64,000 bases of DNA from UBA3069 sp050633465 (GTDB lineage: Bacteria; Pseudomonadota; Alphaproteobacteria; Rhodobacterales; Rhodobacteraceae). Position 1 is the stretch's first letter. Every line of letters begins with the position of its first letter. Made by a program: the position numbers and the translations under genes. Shown piece after piece: positions 50,659 to 59,099 of this stretch. The stretch is taken from contig JBOEGO010000004.1 of NCBI GenBank assembly GCA_050633465.1, positions 177,972 to 241,971 on the forward strand, read 5' to 3'. The notes below the pieces were generated by a model. That model saw nothing but the letters and a program-made list of their open reading frames with translations. It did no database searches and was not told the origin of the DNA.

Positions 50659-51585
50659 TTACAGCTTGTCGGTCAGTTCGGGCACTGCCTCGAACAAGTC
50701 TGCGACCAGACCGAAATCGGCAACCTGAAAAATCGGTGCCTCTTCGTCTTTGTTGATCGCGACGATGATTTTGCTGTCTTTCATACCGGCCAGGTGCTGG
50801 ATCGCGCCGGAGATGCCAACCGCGATATACAGCTCGGGTGCGACGACCTTGCCTGTTTGACCCACTTGCCAGTCGTTCGGGGCAAAGCCCGAATCCACCG
50901 CAGCGCGGGATGCGCCAACAGCCGCGCCCAGCTTGTCGGCCAGCTTTTCGATGATGGCAAAGTTCTCTTCGGAACCCACGCCACGGCCACCGGAAACCAC
51001 GATGCCCGCGCTTGTCAGCTCGGGGCGGTCGCTTTCGGCCAGCTTGTCTTCGACCCATTCGGAAACACCGGGGTTTTCAGCCGCGCCGATGTTTTCAACA
51101 GCGGCAGAGCCACCCTCGCCAGCCGCGTCAAATGTCGCGGTGCGGAAGGTGATGACCTTGGTCGCGTCCGAGGATTTCACCGTCTGGATCGCGTTGCCCG
51201 CATAAACGGGGCGTTCGAATGTGTCGGCGTCAACGACAGCCGTTACATCGGTCAGGATCATTACGTCCAGCAGGGCGGCAACGCGGGGCAGGATGTTTTT
51301 CGCGTCGGTCGTGGCGGGGGCCACGATGTGCGAAAAATCACCGGCCAACGATGCGATCAGCGCGGCAACGGGTTCGGCCAGACGGTGGCCATAAACCGCA
51401 TCCTCGGCGCATAGCACCTTGGCCACGCCGTCGATTTTCGCAGCGGCAGCGGCGGCGTCGGCGGCTTTTGCGCCCACGGCCAGAACGGTCACATCACCCA
51501 GTGCCTTGGCACCGGAAACGGCTTTGGCGGTGGCGTCCAGCGCCAGTTCGCCGTCATTGACTTCGGCAAGAAGCAGAACAGCCAT
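50659..51585 (-). CDS. etfA: Electron transfer flavoprotein alpha subunit
   Basis: A 308-residue FAD-carrying ETF subunit. VVSGGRGVGSEENF near residue 202, GASRAAVDSGFAPNDWQVGQTG near 230 (in parts) and ELYIAVGISGAIQHLAGM near 265 are the FAD-domain signatures. It takes electrons from acyl-CoA dehydrogenases such as Mcd and passes them to ETF-ubiquinone oxidoreductase. The start codon shares one base with the etfB stop (TAATG). Confidence 0.97.
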   Translation of the reverse strand: MAVLLLAEVNDGELALDATAKAVSGAKALGDVTVLAVGAKAADAAAAAAKIDGVAKVLCAEDAVYGHRLAEPVAALIASLAGDFSHIVAPATTDAKNILPRVAALLDVMILTDVTAVVDADTFERPVYAGNAIQTVKSSDATKVITFRTATFDAAGEGGSAAVENIGAAENPGVSEWVEDKLAESDRPELTSAGIVVSGGRGVGSEENFAIIEKLADKLGAAVGASRAAVDSGFAPNDWQVGQTGKVVAPELYIAVGISGAIQHLAGMKDSKIIVAINKDEEAPIFQVADFGLVADLFEAVPELTDKL

Positions 51586-52343
51586 TACACGACTCCCTTC
51601 TCTTTGAGTTTTGCGACCAGATCATCGACCGAGCCAACCATTTCACCGGCCTGACGTTCGGCGGGTTCGCTGGTTTTCACGATTTCAAGGCGCGGGGTGA
51701 CATCGACGCCCAGATCGGCGGCGGTCTTTTCGTCCAGCGGCTTTTTCTTTGCTTTCATGATGTTAGGCAAAGAGGCATAGCGCGGTTCGTTCAGGCGCAA
51801 ATCGGCGGTGATGATGGCGGGCAGCTTTACCTTGATGGTTTGCAAACCGCCGTCTACTTCGCGCGATACAACGGCGCTGTCGCCGTCCACGTCCAGCGTG
51901 TTGGCGAATGTGGCCTGCGCCCAACCTGTCAGCGCGGCCAGCATCTGGCCTGTCGCGTTCATGTCGTTGTCGATCGATTGTTTGCCAGCGATGACCAGAC
52001 CGGGGGTTTCTTCCTCGATCACTTTGGCCAGGATTTTGGCAACGGCCAGCGGTTCGATGTCGGTGTGAACATCATCGGCTGCGACGACCAGAATGGCGCG
52101 ATCCGCGCCCATGGCCAATGCGGTGCGCAGGGTTTCCTGCGCCTGCTTGACGCCGATGGATACAACCACGACTTCCTCGGCTTTTCCGGCCTCTTTCAGG
52201 CGGATGGCCTCTTCGACGGCGATTTCGTCGAACGGGTTCATGGACATCTTGACATTGGCGAGATCGACACCGCTTCCGTCCGCTTTGACGCGCACTTTCA
52301 CGTTATAGTCGATCACACGTTTGACAGGCACGAGTACCTTCAT
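51585..52343 (-). CDS. etfB: Electron transfer flavoprotein beta subunit
   Basis: A 252-residue ETF beta subunit. KVLVPVKRVIDYNVKVRVK opens the protein; the AMP-binding region and the family signature VDNDMNATGQ-like SIDNDMNATGQMLAALTGW occur near residue 122, and the recognition loop RLNEPRYASLPNIMKAKKK near 183. First gene of the etfBA operon, with AAAGGGAGA before the ATG. The 176-base region upstream (52344-52519) contains its promoter and no other gene. Confidence 0.97.
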   Translation of the reverse strand: MKVLVPVKRVIDYNVKVRVKADGSGVDLANVKMSMNPFDEIAVEEAIRLKEAGKAEEVVVVSIGVKQAQETLRTALAMGADRAILVVAADDVHTDIEPLAVAKILAKVIEEETPGLVIAGKQSIDNDMNATGQMLAALTGWAQATFANTLDVDGDSAVVSREVDGGLQTIKVKLPAIITADLRLNEPRYASLPNIMKAKKKPLDEKTAADLGVDVTPRLEIVKTSEPAERQAGEMVGSVDDLVAKLKEKGVV

Positions 52344-52519
52344 TGGCGTGGTCTCCCTTTACAATTCAGACGGGCGGGTAACGAATCCCTCCCGAACTCT
52401 CTCGAAGTTGATATATTCTTGCGCGTAGCCATGACAGGCCAAAATCGACGCGCTGCGGCATGGGGACGCCGCGTTTTTTGCAATCGCGGCATGAACCTGT
52501 GGTGAACTTGCCCGATATG

Positions 52520-53092
52520 TCAGCGGTTTGCACCCGGAATCCACAGCACATCGGCCTTGCCGCCATCATTTGCCACGCGCGAGGCGACGAAAAACCAATC
52601 CGACAGGCGGTTGAGGTATTTTACGGCGGCGGGGTTCACGTCCTCGGACTGTGACAGTTCCACGGCCAGCCGTTCGGCGCGGCGTGACACGGTGCGGCAT
52701 TGGTGCAGATGCGCGGCCAGTGCCGAACCGCCGGGCAGCACGAAACTGCGCAGCGGGGTCAGGTCGGCGTTCATCACATCAATTTCGGATTCCAACCGGT
52801 CAACCTGTGCATCGACCATGCGCAGGGGCGGGTATTCGGCCTCGGCGTCCTTGTCGCGATCGGGGCGGCACAGGTCGGCACCCAGATCGAACAGGTCATT
52901 CTGGATGCGGGACAGGGCGGCATCCATATCGCCGCTGGCCTGCAAACGCGCCAGCCCGATCACCGCGTTGGTTTCATCTACGGTGCCATAGGCCTCGACC
53001 CGCGGATCATGTTTGGCGCGGCGCGAACCATCGCCCAATGCGGTGTCGCCCTTGTCGCCCGTGCGCGTGTAAATCTTGTTCAAAACAACCAT
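52520..53092 (-). CDS. Cob(I)alamin adenosyltransferase (PduO/MMAB type)
   Basis: A 190-residue ATP:cob(I)alamin adenosyltransferase. YTRTGDKGDTALGDGSR near residue 8 binds ATP, YGTVDETNA near 35 and RTVSRRAERLAVEL near 132 are family marks. It makes adenosylcobalamin for B12-dependent mutases (ethylmalonyl-CoA and methylmalonyl-CoA mutases), consistent with mcd nearby. It follows the HIG1-domain gene by 21 bases. Confidence 0.95.
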   Translation of the reverse strand: MVVLNKIYTRTGDKGDTALGDGSRRAKHDPRVEAYGTVDETNAVIGLARLQASGDMDAALSRIQNDLFDLGADLCRPDRDKDAEAEYPPLRMVDAQVDRLESEIDVMNADLTPLRSFVLPGGSALAAHLHQCRTVSRRAERLAVELSQSEDVNPAAVKYLNRLSDWFFVASRVANDGGKADVLWIPGANR

Positions 53093-53113
53093 ATCGGCCC
53101 CCTTTATCCCCGT

Positions 53114-53314
53114 TTAGTTGCTGCGCAACCAGACATAACCGACAATCAGTATCACAGCGACGAATTGCGCATAGATGCGCATGCGCATGATCTTGTTTGC
53201 CTTTTTGCCGCTGTCCTCGCCCCCTTTGGCAAAGCCGCCGATGCCCCGCATCAGGATCAGGACCACGGCCAGACAGGCGGCGGCGACAACATAAAACAGC
53301 GGATCGTCTTTCAT
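53114..53314 (-). CDS. HIG1 domain (twin-transmembrane) protein
   Basis: A 66-residue membrane protein: helices at about 5-22 and 46-62 flank the conserved loop GGFAKGGEDSGKKANKIMRMR. This is the HIG1_N domain known from respiratory supercomplex factors of mitochondria and frequent in alphaproteobacteria. Start at MKDDPLF (53314) because GGAG is seven bases upstream; an ATG two codons earlier is too close to it. Upstream partner of the adenosyltransferase gene; a role with cytochrome oxidase is inferred from the family only. Confidence 0.82.
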   Translation of the reverse strand: MKDDPLFYVVAAACLAVVLILMRGIGGFAKGGEDSGKKANKIMRMRIYAQFVAVILIVGYVWLRSN

Positions 53315-53398
53315 CGGCATTCTCCATCTTGTTGCGCAGGATGTAAGCCCTGCGGCGGCAAAAGCGAATGGGAAATTTCAGCGCAGGTGGCGGGGCGG

Positions 53399-54253
53399 TT
53401 AAAACCGCGCCACGACCCAATCCACCGCAAAGCCCGGCAGAAGCCATTTCAAGAACGCGATCAGGTAAGTCGCGGTGGTCACATAATAGCGTTGGCGGGG
53501 GCGGGGGCTTTCAATCGCGTGGATCAGTTTGGCGGTCACGGCCTCTGGTCCCAGTTCGAACATATCCTTGCCGTTGCGTTCTTCGTGCAGGCGTTTCAGG
53601 AACACGTCCTGATACATCTGTTTGTGCGGCGAATTCTGCCAATCAATCCAGCGTTCGAATTGCACGGCGGAATTTTCGCGAAATTTCGATGTTACGGGGC
53701 CGGGTTCGATCAGGGAGACCTTGATATCGGTGCCGCGCAGTTCAACCCGCAGGGTATCGGTCAGCCCCTCTAATGCGTGTTTGGTCGCAACATAGGCCCC
53801 GCGCCAGCGAAACACGGCAAGCCCCAGAACCGATGAATTCATCACGATGCGTCCATGGCCCTGCGCCCGCATCACGGGCAACACCCGTGCCGTCAGGTCG
53901 TGCCAGCCAAACAGGTTGATTTCGAAAATGGCGCGCATGGCGTTGCGCGGCAGATCCTCGACCGCGCCGGGGCTGCCATAGGCGCCATTGTTGAACAGCG
54001 CGTCCAGCGTGCCGCCCGTGGCATCCAGCACCTGCGCCAGACCGGTTTCGATGCTCGCCTCGTCGGCGTAGTCAATCAGGACCGAATCGAACCCTTCGGC
54101 CTTGAGCCGCTGCACATCCTGCGCGCTGCGGCAGCTTGCGAAAACCCGCCAGCCGCGCGCCCGCAACCCGTGCGCCGCGTTATGCCCGATCCCGGATGAA
54201 CAGCCGGTGATCAGCACGGTTTTGCCCTTGCCGGGCTGTTGTTCGGATTTCAT
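53399..54253 (-). CDS. Short-chain dehydrogenase/reductase (SDR)
   Basis: A 284-residue classical SDR: TGCSSGIG near residue 16, NNGAYG near 89, catalytic Ser in MNSSVLG near 137 and YVATK near 153. The hydrophobic C-terminal stretch (LIAFLKWLLPGFAVDWVV) suggests membrane association. The start of the protein is preceded by a short Lys/Gln tail. Substrate unknown; relatives act on retinoid, steroid or fatty substrates. Stands alone. Confidence 0.88.
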   Translation of the reverse strand: MKSEQQPGKGKTVLITGCSSGIGHNAAHGLRARGWRVFASCRSAQDVQRLKAEGFDSVLIDYADEASIETGLAQVLDATGGTLDALFNNGAYGSPGAVEDLPRNAMRAIFEINLFGWHDLTARVLPVMRAQGHGRIVMNSSVLGLAVFRWRGAYVATKHALEGLTDTLRVELRGTDIKVSLIEPGPVTSKFRENSAVQFERWIDWQNSPHKQMYQDVFLKRLHEERNGKDMFELGPEAVTAKLIHAIESPRPRQRYYVTTATYLIAFLKWLLPGFAVDWVVARF

Positions 54254-54300
54254 GCCAATTCCCGCTTGCGCCCCACCATGATGTGCAGGCTATGCGGGAA

Positions 54301-54330
54301 ACCAAAGGGGGGCAATGGCCCTCCTTTGGT
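54301..54330 (-). terminator. Hairpin after the RTX gene
   Basis: A 13-bp imperfect stem (ACCAAAGGGGGGC / GCCCTCCTTTGGT) with a 4-base loop, 20 bases after the RTX stop on the minus strand, followed by TTTCCC. Probable terminator. Confidence 0.6.
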
Positions 54331-54351
54331 CTGTATGTCGCGGCTGCGGGG

Positions 54352-55437
54352 TTAAATCGGCAGCAGGTCAGGGGTAGGGCTGTAGGTGTCGATGAAATTG
54401 CCATCGGCGGTGTTGGACAGGCCAAAGATGCCGCCCTGGGTATCGCCCTCCAGATTGCCATTGAACCCTTCGGCGACCACGCCGCTTTGGAAATAGGTGT
54501 CCAATGCATCTGCTGCGTCCTGATCGTTCCAGAAAAACTGGTCCTGGCTGATTTCGGCAGCGGTGGTGTTCTGGATGATCACCGAATGGTCGCCCCATGT
54601 GACGCGCACATGGCCCGATGCCAGATCAACAGCATTGAAGCCGCCGCGCAAATCGCCCGTTGCAATGGCATCCAGATTGCCACCCGGGCCGCTGACGCTG
54701 GGGCTGATCTGGTTTTGCACGTTAGAAAAGACCAGCACATCCTCGGCCGCGTTGAAATCACGGATAAAGCTGCGCCCGGATTCAGCGGCGTCGATCACAA
54801 AGATGTCTTCGCCCGATCCGCCCGTGGCGCTGTTGCGGCCTGCGCCCAGCACCAGAACATCATTGCCGCTGCCGCCTGCAACGGTGTCGTCGCCCGCGCC
54901 CGTGATCAATATATCATTGCCGTTGCCGCCAAATGTCCGGTCAGAACCTGCGCCCATTTCGGCCAGATCGTCATCTTTGCCCAGATAGGCCAGATCGTCC
55001 AGATCGCCGCCAAACACCACGTCCATGCCACGGCCCATATCATAGGCGTTGATCGCGCCGGTGGCAAAAGCCACATCATCGCCTTGGTTCCCATTAAAGA
55101 AGGCAGCAGGAACCACGGGAATGATGTCGGACAGGGCGGATATGCTGGTGAAATCGGCAAATCCGGTGTCATGCGGTGTATCCAGCGCCGCAGTAAAGAT
55201 CGGCGTGCCAAATTGCGATAGGATGAAATTGGAAACCGCCAGTGTTCCGCTGGCAAAGCTGTAGTCAAAGCTGACGCTGGTGCCATCCGGTGCGGTGAGC
55301 GAATAAACACCCGTTGTCGCGTCGACTGGCGTATCCAGTGCAGTGAGCGCCACGACGGGAGCAAGAGCAAATGAAAGCCAGTTCGTCAGGTCAAACCCGT
55401 TTGTGTCTAAAACTGTAAGTGTGGAAATGGTAGCCAT
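54352..55437 (-). CDS. RTX-type calcium-binding protein
   Basis: A 361-residue acidic protein with no N-terminal signal peptide. Residues about 180-255 hold degenerate RTX nonapeptides (GGNGNDILI, GAGDDTVAGGSGNDVLVLGAG, in parts) that bind calcium; a C-terminal domain of about 100 residues follows (IRDFNAAEDVLVF). Such proteins are usually secreted by type I systems through a C-terminal signal. No ABC exporter or membrane-fusion gene is in the window. GGAG six bases before MATISTLTV sets the start. Confidence 0.85.
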   Translation of the reverse strand: MATISTLTVLDTNGFDLTNWLSFALAPVVALTALDTPVDATTGVYSLTAPDGTSVSFDYSFASGTLAVSNFILSQFGTPIFTAALDTPHDTGFADFTSISALSDIIPVVPAAFFNGNQGDDVAFATGAINAYDMGRGMDVVFGGDLDDLAYLGKDDDLAEMGAGSDRTFGGNGNDILITGAGDDTVAGGSGNDVLVLGAGRNSATGGSGEDIFVIDAAESGRSFIRDFNAAEDVLVFSNVQNQISPSVSGPGGNLDAIATGDLRGGFNAVDLASGHVRVTWGDHSVIIQNTTAAEISQDQFFWNDQDAADALDTYFQSGVVAEGFNGNLEGDTQGGIFGLSNTADGNFIDTYSPTPDLLPI

Positions 55438-55670
55438 GTCTTTCTCCAATACAAGGTTTGCGGGTGCCAAGGCGTGCCGCAGGTAAATGAATTCAGGTCA
55501 AAAAAAACGATCGATATAAAAGGTGGGGGTGATGTTAACACTAAATTAACACTTCACCAAAGCCTTTGATTGTGTTGACTAAATTGCGACTTATGGTTGT
55601 TTTTTTGTTTGGCTGTTGCCGGGCTTTCGGGCTGGGGTTTGCGTTGGGTAACTGCCCAATAACGAATGGA

Positions 55671-55700
55671 AAACGCCCGCAAGCCAAGCCTGCGGGCGTT
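55671..55700 (-). terminator. Terminator after the SH3-domain gene
   Basis: A perfect 10-bp stem (AACGCCCGCA / TGCGGGCGTT, loop of 9-10 bases) followed on the minus strand by TTTTCC, 20 bases after the stop. The rest of the spacer 55438-55670 is AT-rich promoter sequence for the RTX gene, with no gene seen. Confidence 0.8.
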
Positions 55701-55720
55701 CGTTTCGCAATGTGTGTGGA

Positions 55721-56392
55721 TCAGTTGGCGGCGGTGACCAGATAGTCGGCCATCCAGCCAACACGCCCAGAATCAACCACGCGCAATTTCAGCCAGCCGT
55801 TGCCGGGCGCTTGCAGCACCTCTACCTCGGTGCCGCCGGTCAATTTGCCCGCAACAGAGTATTTTGTGCCCGGCCCCATGCGCATATTTACGCGCCGCCC
55901 GTTGACCTGACGGATATCGGGGCCAGTGGATGCCAGCGATGTGGCGCCGGTGTTTTCAAGCGAGGCATTGACAACTTTGGCGACCTGCGCGGCAGGGGTT
56001 GCCCCGGCAGAGGTCAGCGTGACGCGCTCGATCTTATCCGGTGTGGTGTTGTCGCGGGCCGTCACCGAACGGGTAACAGTGATGCGGGGCAAAGAGGACA
56101 AATCGACATTGGCGCGGGTTACTGTATCGGTTTGCGATCCGGCCGTCATCACGGCGAAACCCAGTTCCGGCGCGCCGCTGGTATTGGCATCGGGCCAAAC
56201 CGCCGATGCGATGCGGGCATCCTGTTCGGCATCCATTTCAGCCAGCCGCATCTGTGCTGCTTTGGCCTTTTCGCGTTTCAGCGCGGCGATGTGTTGCCGC
56301 GATCCATCCAGCGGCTGATAATCCGCGCCACCGCTCAATTCGTAAAACGACCAACCTAAAAATGCAAAACTAACTGCAACAAAGCGCCACAT
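55721..56392 (-). CDS. SH3 domain-containing membrane-anchored protein
   Basis: A 223-residue protein with an N-terminal hydrophobic helix (MWRFVAVSFAFLGWSFYEL), a charged coiled-coil-like stretch (LKREKAKAAQMRLAEMDAEQ), a low-complexity middle and a C-terminal bacterial SH3 domain (NGRRVNMRMGPGTKYSVAGKL to WLKLRVVDSGRVGWMADYL, residues about 160-218, in parts). Probably periplasmic, tethered to the inner membrane, and peptidoglycan-associated (inference). GGGGGA before ATG 56392 decides the start. Confidence 0.82.
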   Translation of the reverse strand: MWRFVAVSFAFLGWSFYELSGGADYQPLDGSRQHIAALKREKAKAAQMRLAEMDAEQDARIASAVWPDANTSGAPELGFAVMTAGSQTDTVTRANVDLSSLPRITVTRSVTARDNTTPDKIERVTLTSAGATPAAQVAKVVNASLENTGATSLASTGPDIRQVNGRRVNMRMGPGTKYSVAGKLTGGTEVEVLQAPGNGWLKLRVVDSGRVGWMADYLVTAAN

Positions 56393-56641
56393 CGCGCGAT
56401 CCCCCACACCATACCGTAAGTTGTTTCAATTCCGTTAAAGCACTCTAGCAGATTCGTTAATGGCTGAACGGGTATATTCTGAAAAAACTTCCCCCCAAAC
56501 TCAACATGTTGTGGTTTTGGTAGGCAATGCAGCCGAACAACCGTTGCGGGAACGGCGGATATTAAGGTTTTTCAGCCCGCTGATTCCCGCGCCATGCGCA
56601 GCACCCTTGCCGCAGCCACACCGCCCCGCTAGAGAGGGGGA

Positions 56642-58951
56642 ATGAGCGAGATTACCGACAACAACGACCAGGGTCACGAGGTGGCAGAGCCACTGCGCCG
56701 CGCCATTGGCGATCGTTACCTGACCTATGCCCTGTCCACCATCATGCACCGTGCGCTGCCCGATGCGCGGGACGGGCTGAAACCTGTGCATCGCCGCATC
56801 CTGTATGCGATGCGCGAATTGCGCCTGTCGCCGTCGGGCGGCTTTCGCAAATCCGCCAAGATTTCCGGCGATGTGATGGGCAACTATCACCCGCACGGCG
56901 ATGCGGCGATTTACGATGCCATGGCGCGTTTGGCACAAGATTTCGCGGTGCGCTATCCGCTGGTCGACGGGCAGGGTAATTTCGGCAATATCGACGGCGA
57001 TAACCCCGCCGCCAGCCGTTATACCGAAGCCCGCATGACCGCCGCCGCCGAGGCGCTGCTGGAAGGGCTGACCGAAAACGCGGTTGATTTCCGCCCCAAT
57101 TACGATGGCACCCTGTCCGAACCTGTGGTGCTGCCTGCGGCCTTTCCCAACCTGCTGGCCAACGGGTCCAGCGGCATTGCGGTGGGGATGGCGACCAATA
57201 TTCCACCCCATAACATCGAGGAACTGGTCGGTGCCTGCCTGCATCTGATCAAAACCCCCGATGCGCGGGATGAAACCCTGCTGAATTACATTCCCGGCCC
57301 TGATTTTCCCACCGGCGGCGTGATCGTTGAACCGCCCGAAAATATTGCCGAGGCCTATCGCACAGGGCGCGGCGCCTTTCGCCTGCGCGCCCGCTGGGAG
57401 AAGGAAGACCTTGGCCGTGGCCTGTATCAGATCGTGGTTACGGAAATCCCTTATCAGGTGCAGAAATCCAAGCTGATCGAGAAGCTGGCCGAGCTGATCC
57501 AGACCAAAAAGATTCCGATTTTCGGCGATGTGCGCGATGAATCTGCGGATGACGTGCGTCTGGTGCTGGAACCGAAAACCAAAAACGTCGATCCCGACGT
57601 GCTGATGAATTCGCTGTTCCGCAATTCCGACCTGGAGGTGCGGTTTTCGCTGAACATGAACGTGCTGATTGACGGGCTGACGCCCAAGGTTTGCTCGCTC
57701 AAAGAAGTGCTGCGCGCCTTTCTGGATCACCGCCGCGAGGTGCTGCGCCGCCGGTCCGAACACCGTCTGGAAAAGATCGACCACCGGTTGGAGGTCTTGG
57801 AGGGCTTTATCATTGCCTTCCTCAATCTGGACCGCGTGATTGATATCATCCGCTATGATGACGAACCCAAACCGGCCCTGATGGGGGAAAAATGGGCGCG
57901 TGATCATGTGCGGGCCACCTCGGAAAAGGATTACGTGTCGCCGCTGCCCGGTGATGGTGAAACCGAACTGACCGAGGTGCAGGCCGAAGCCATCCTGAAC
58001 ATGCGCCTGCGCAGTCTGCGCCGTCTGGAAGAGCTGGAACTGGTAGCCGAACGTGATGCCCTGATGGCCGAACGCGCCGACCTGGAGGATCTGCTGGAAA
58101 CCGAGGACCGCCAGTGGGCTGCCATTGCCGACCAGCTGCGCGAAGTGCGCAAACAGTTTGGCGCCAAGTCCGAATTCGGCGCCCGCCGCACCACTTTCGC
58201 CGAGGCGGGCGTGGTCGAAGACGTTCCGCTGGAAGCGATGATAGAACGCGAGCCGCTGACCATTGTCTGTTCGCAAATGGGGTGGATCAGGGCGATGTCG
58301 GGCCATATCGACCTGACCCGCGAGTTGAAATTCAAGGATGGTGACGGGCCGCGGTTTGCCTTTCATGCCGAAACCACCGACAAACTGTTGGTGTTTGGCA
58401 CAAACGGGCGGTTCTATACGGTGCAGGCCAGCAATCTGCCCGGCGGGCGCGGCATGGGTGAACCCCTGCGCCTGATGGTGGACCTGCCCAATGAATCCGA
58501 AATCGTTACCATCCTGACGCATCAGCCCGGGCGCAAGCTGTTGGTGGCGTCGGATGCGGGGGACGGTTTTGTGGTGCCCGAAAATGATGTGGTGGCGCAG
58601 ACGCGCACGGGGCGGCAGGTGCTGAACACGCCGGGCGACAGCCGCGCGCTTGTGTGCCATCCGGTAAATGGTGATCATGTGGCCTGTGTGGGTGAAAACC
58701 GCAAGGTGCTGGTTTTTGCCCTGTCCGAACTGCCCGAAATGGGCCGTGGCAAGGGCGTCAGGCTGCAAAAATACAAGGATGGGGGGCTGTCGGATGCAAC
58801 CACCTTCACGCTTTCCCAAGGGCTCAGCTGGCTTGACCCCGCCGGACGGACCCGAACCGAAACCGAGCTTGCCGAATGGACAGGCAAGCGCGCCGGAACC
58901 GGACGTATGGCCCCACGCGGGTTCCCACGCGACAATAAATTCACCGGCTGA
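56642..58951 (+). CDS. parC: DNA topoisomerase IV subunit A
   Basis: A 769-residue type IIA topoisomerase subunit that cuts and passes DNA to decatenate chromosomes together with ParE. DRYLTYALSTIMHRALPDAR near residue 24 and DGLKPVHRRILYAM near 40 form the start of the breakage-reunion domain; the active-site Tyr is near residue 127 in ASRYTEARMT. The C-terminal half carries degenerate GyrA-like beta-propeller repeats and lacks a full GyrA box, which favours ParC over GyrA. Ends in RGFPRDNKFTG, common in alphaproteobacterial ParC. Confidence 0.96.
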   Translation: MSEITDNNDQGHEVAEPLRRAIGDRYLTYALSTIMHRALPDARDGLKPVHRRILYAMRELRLSPSGGFRKSAKISGDVMGNYHPHGDAAIYDAMARLAQDFAVRYPLVDGQGNFGNIDGDNPAASRYTEARMTAAAEALLEGLTENAVDFRPNYDGTLSEPVVLPAAFPNLLANGSSGIAVGMATNIPPHNIEELVGACLHLIKTPDARDETLLNYIPGPDFPTGGVIVEPPENIAEAYRTGRGAFRLRARWEKEDLGRGLYQIVVTEIPYQVQKSKLIEKLAELIQTKKIPIFGDVRDESADDVRLVLEPKTKNVDPDVLMNSLFRNSDLEVRFSLNMNVLIDGLTPKVCSLKEVLRAFLDHRREVLRRRSEHRLEKIDHRLEVLEGFIIAFLNLDRVIDIIRYDDEPKPALMGEKWARDHVRATSEKDYVSPLPGDGETELTEVQAEAILNMRLRSLRRLEELELVAERDALMAERADLEDLLETEDRQWAAIADQLREVRKQFGAKSEFGARRTTFAEAGVVEDVPLEAMIEREPLTIVCSQMGWIRAMSGHIDLTRELKFKDGDGPRFAFHAETTDKLLVFGTNGRFYTVQASNLPGGRGMGEPLRLMVDLPNESEIVTILTHQPGRKLLVASDAGDGFVVPENDVVAQTRTGRQVLNTPGDSRALVCHPVNGDHVACVGENRKVLVFALSELPEMGRGKGVRLQKYKDGGLSDATTFTLSQGLSWLDPAGRTRTETELAEWTGKRAGTGRMAPRGFPRDNKFTG

Positions 58952-59099
58952 AAATCCGGCAGAACCTGACCCGGCAGAACCTGACCTGGCGGGCCGACCC
59001 CCGGCCCATGGGCCGGAGTTCGGACATCAAAGACCCGCACCGGATGGTGCGGGCGCAAGTGGCGAGGCGACGCAACGCGGCGAGCTGAGCACCGAATTC

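Noticed and set aside
56501..58819. Very long open frame (772 codons) on the minus strand opposite parC
   Set aside because: It mirrors the parC reading frame in high-GC DNA, has low-complexity His/Gln/Arg-rich translation and no recognisable domain. parC on the plus strand is certain.
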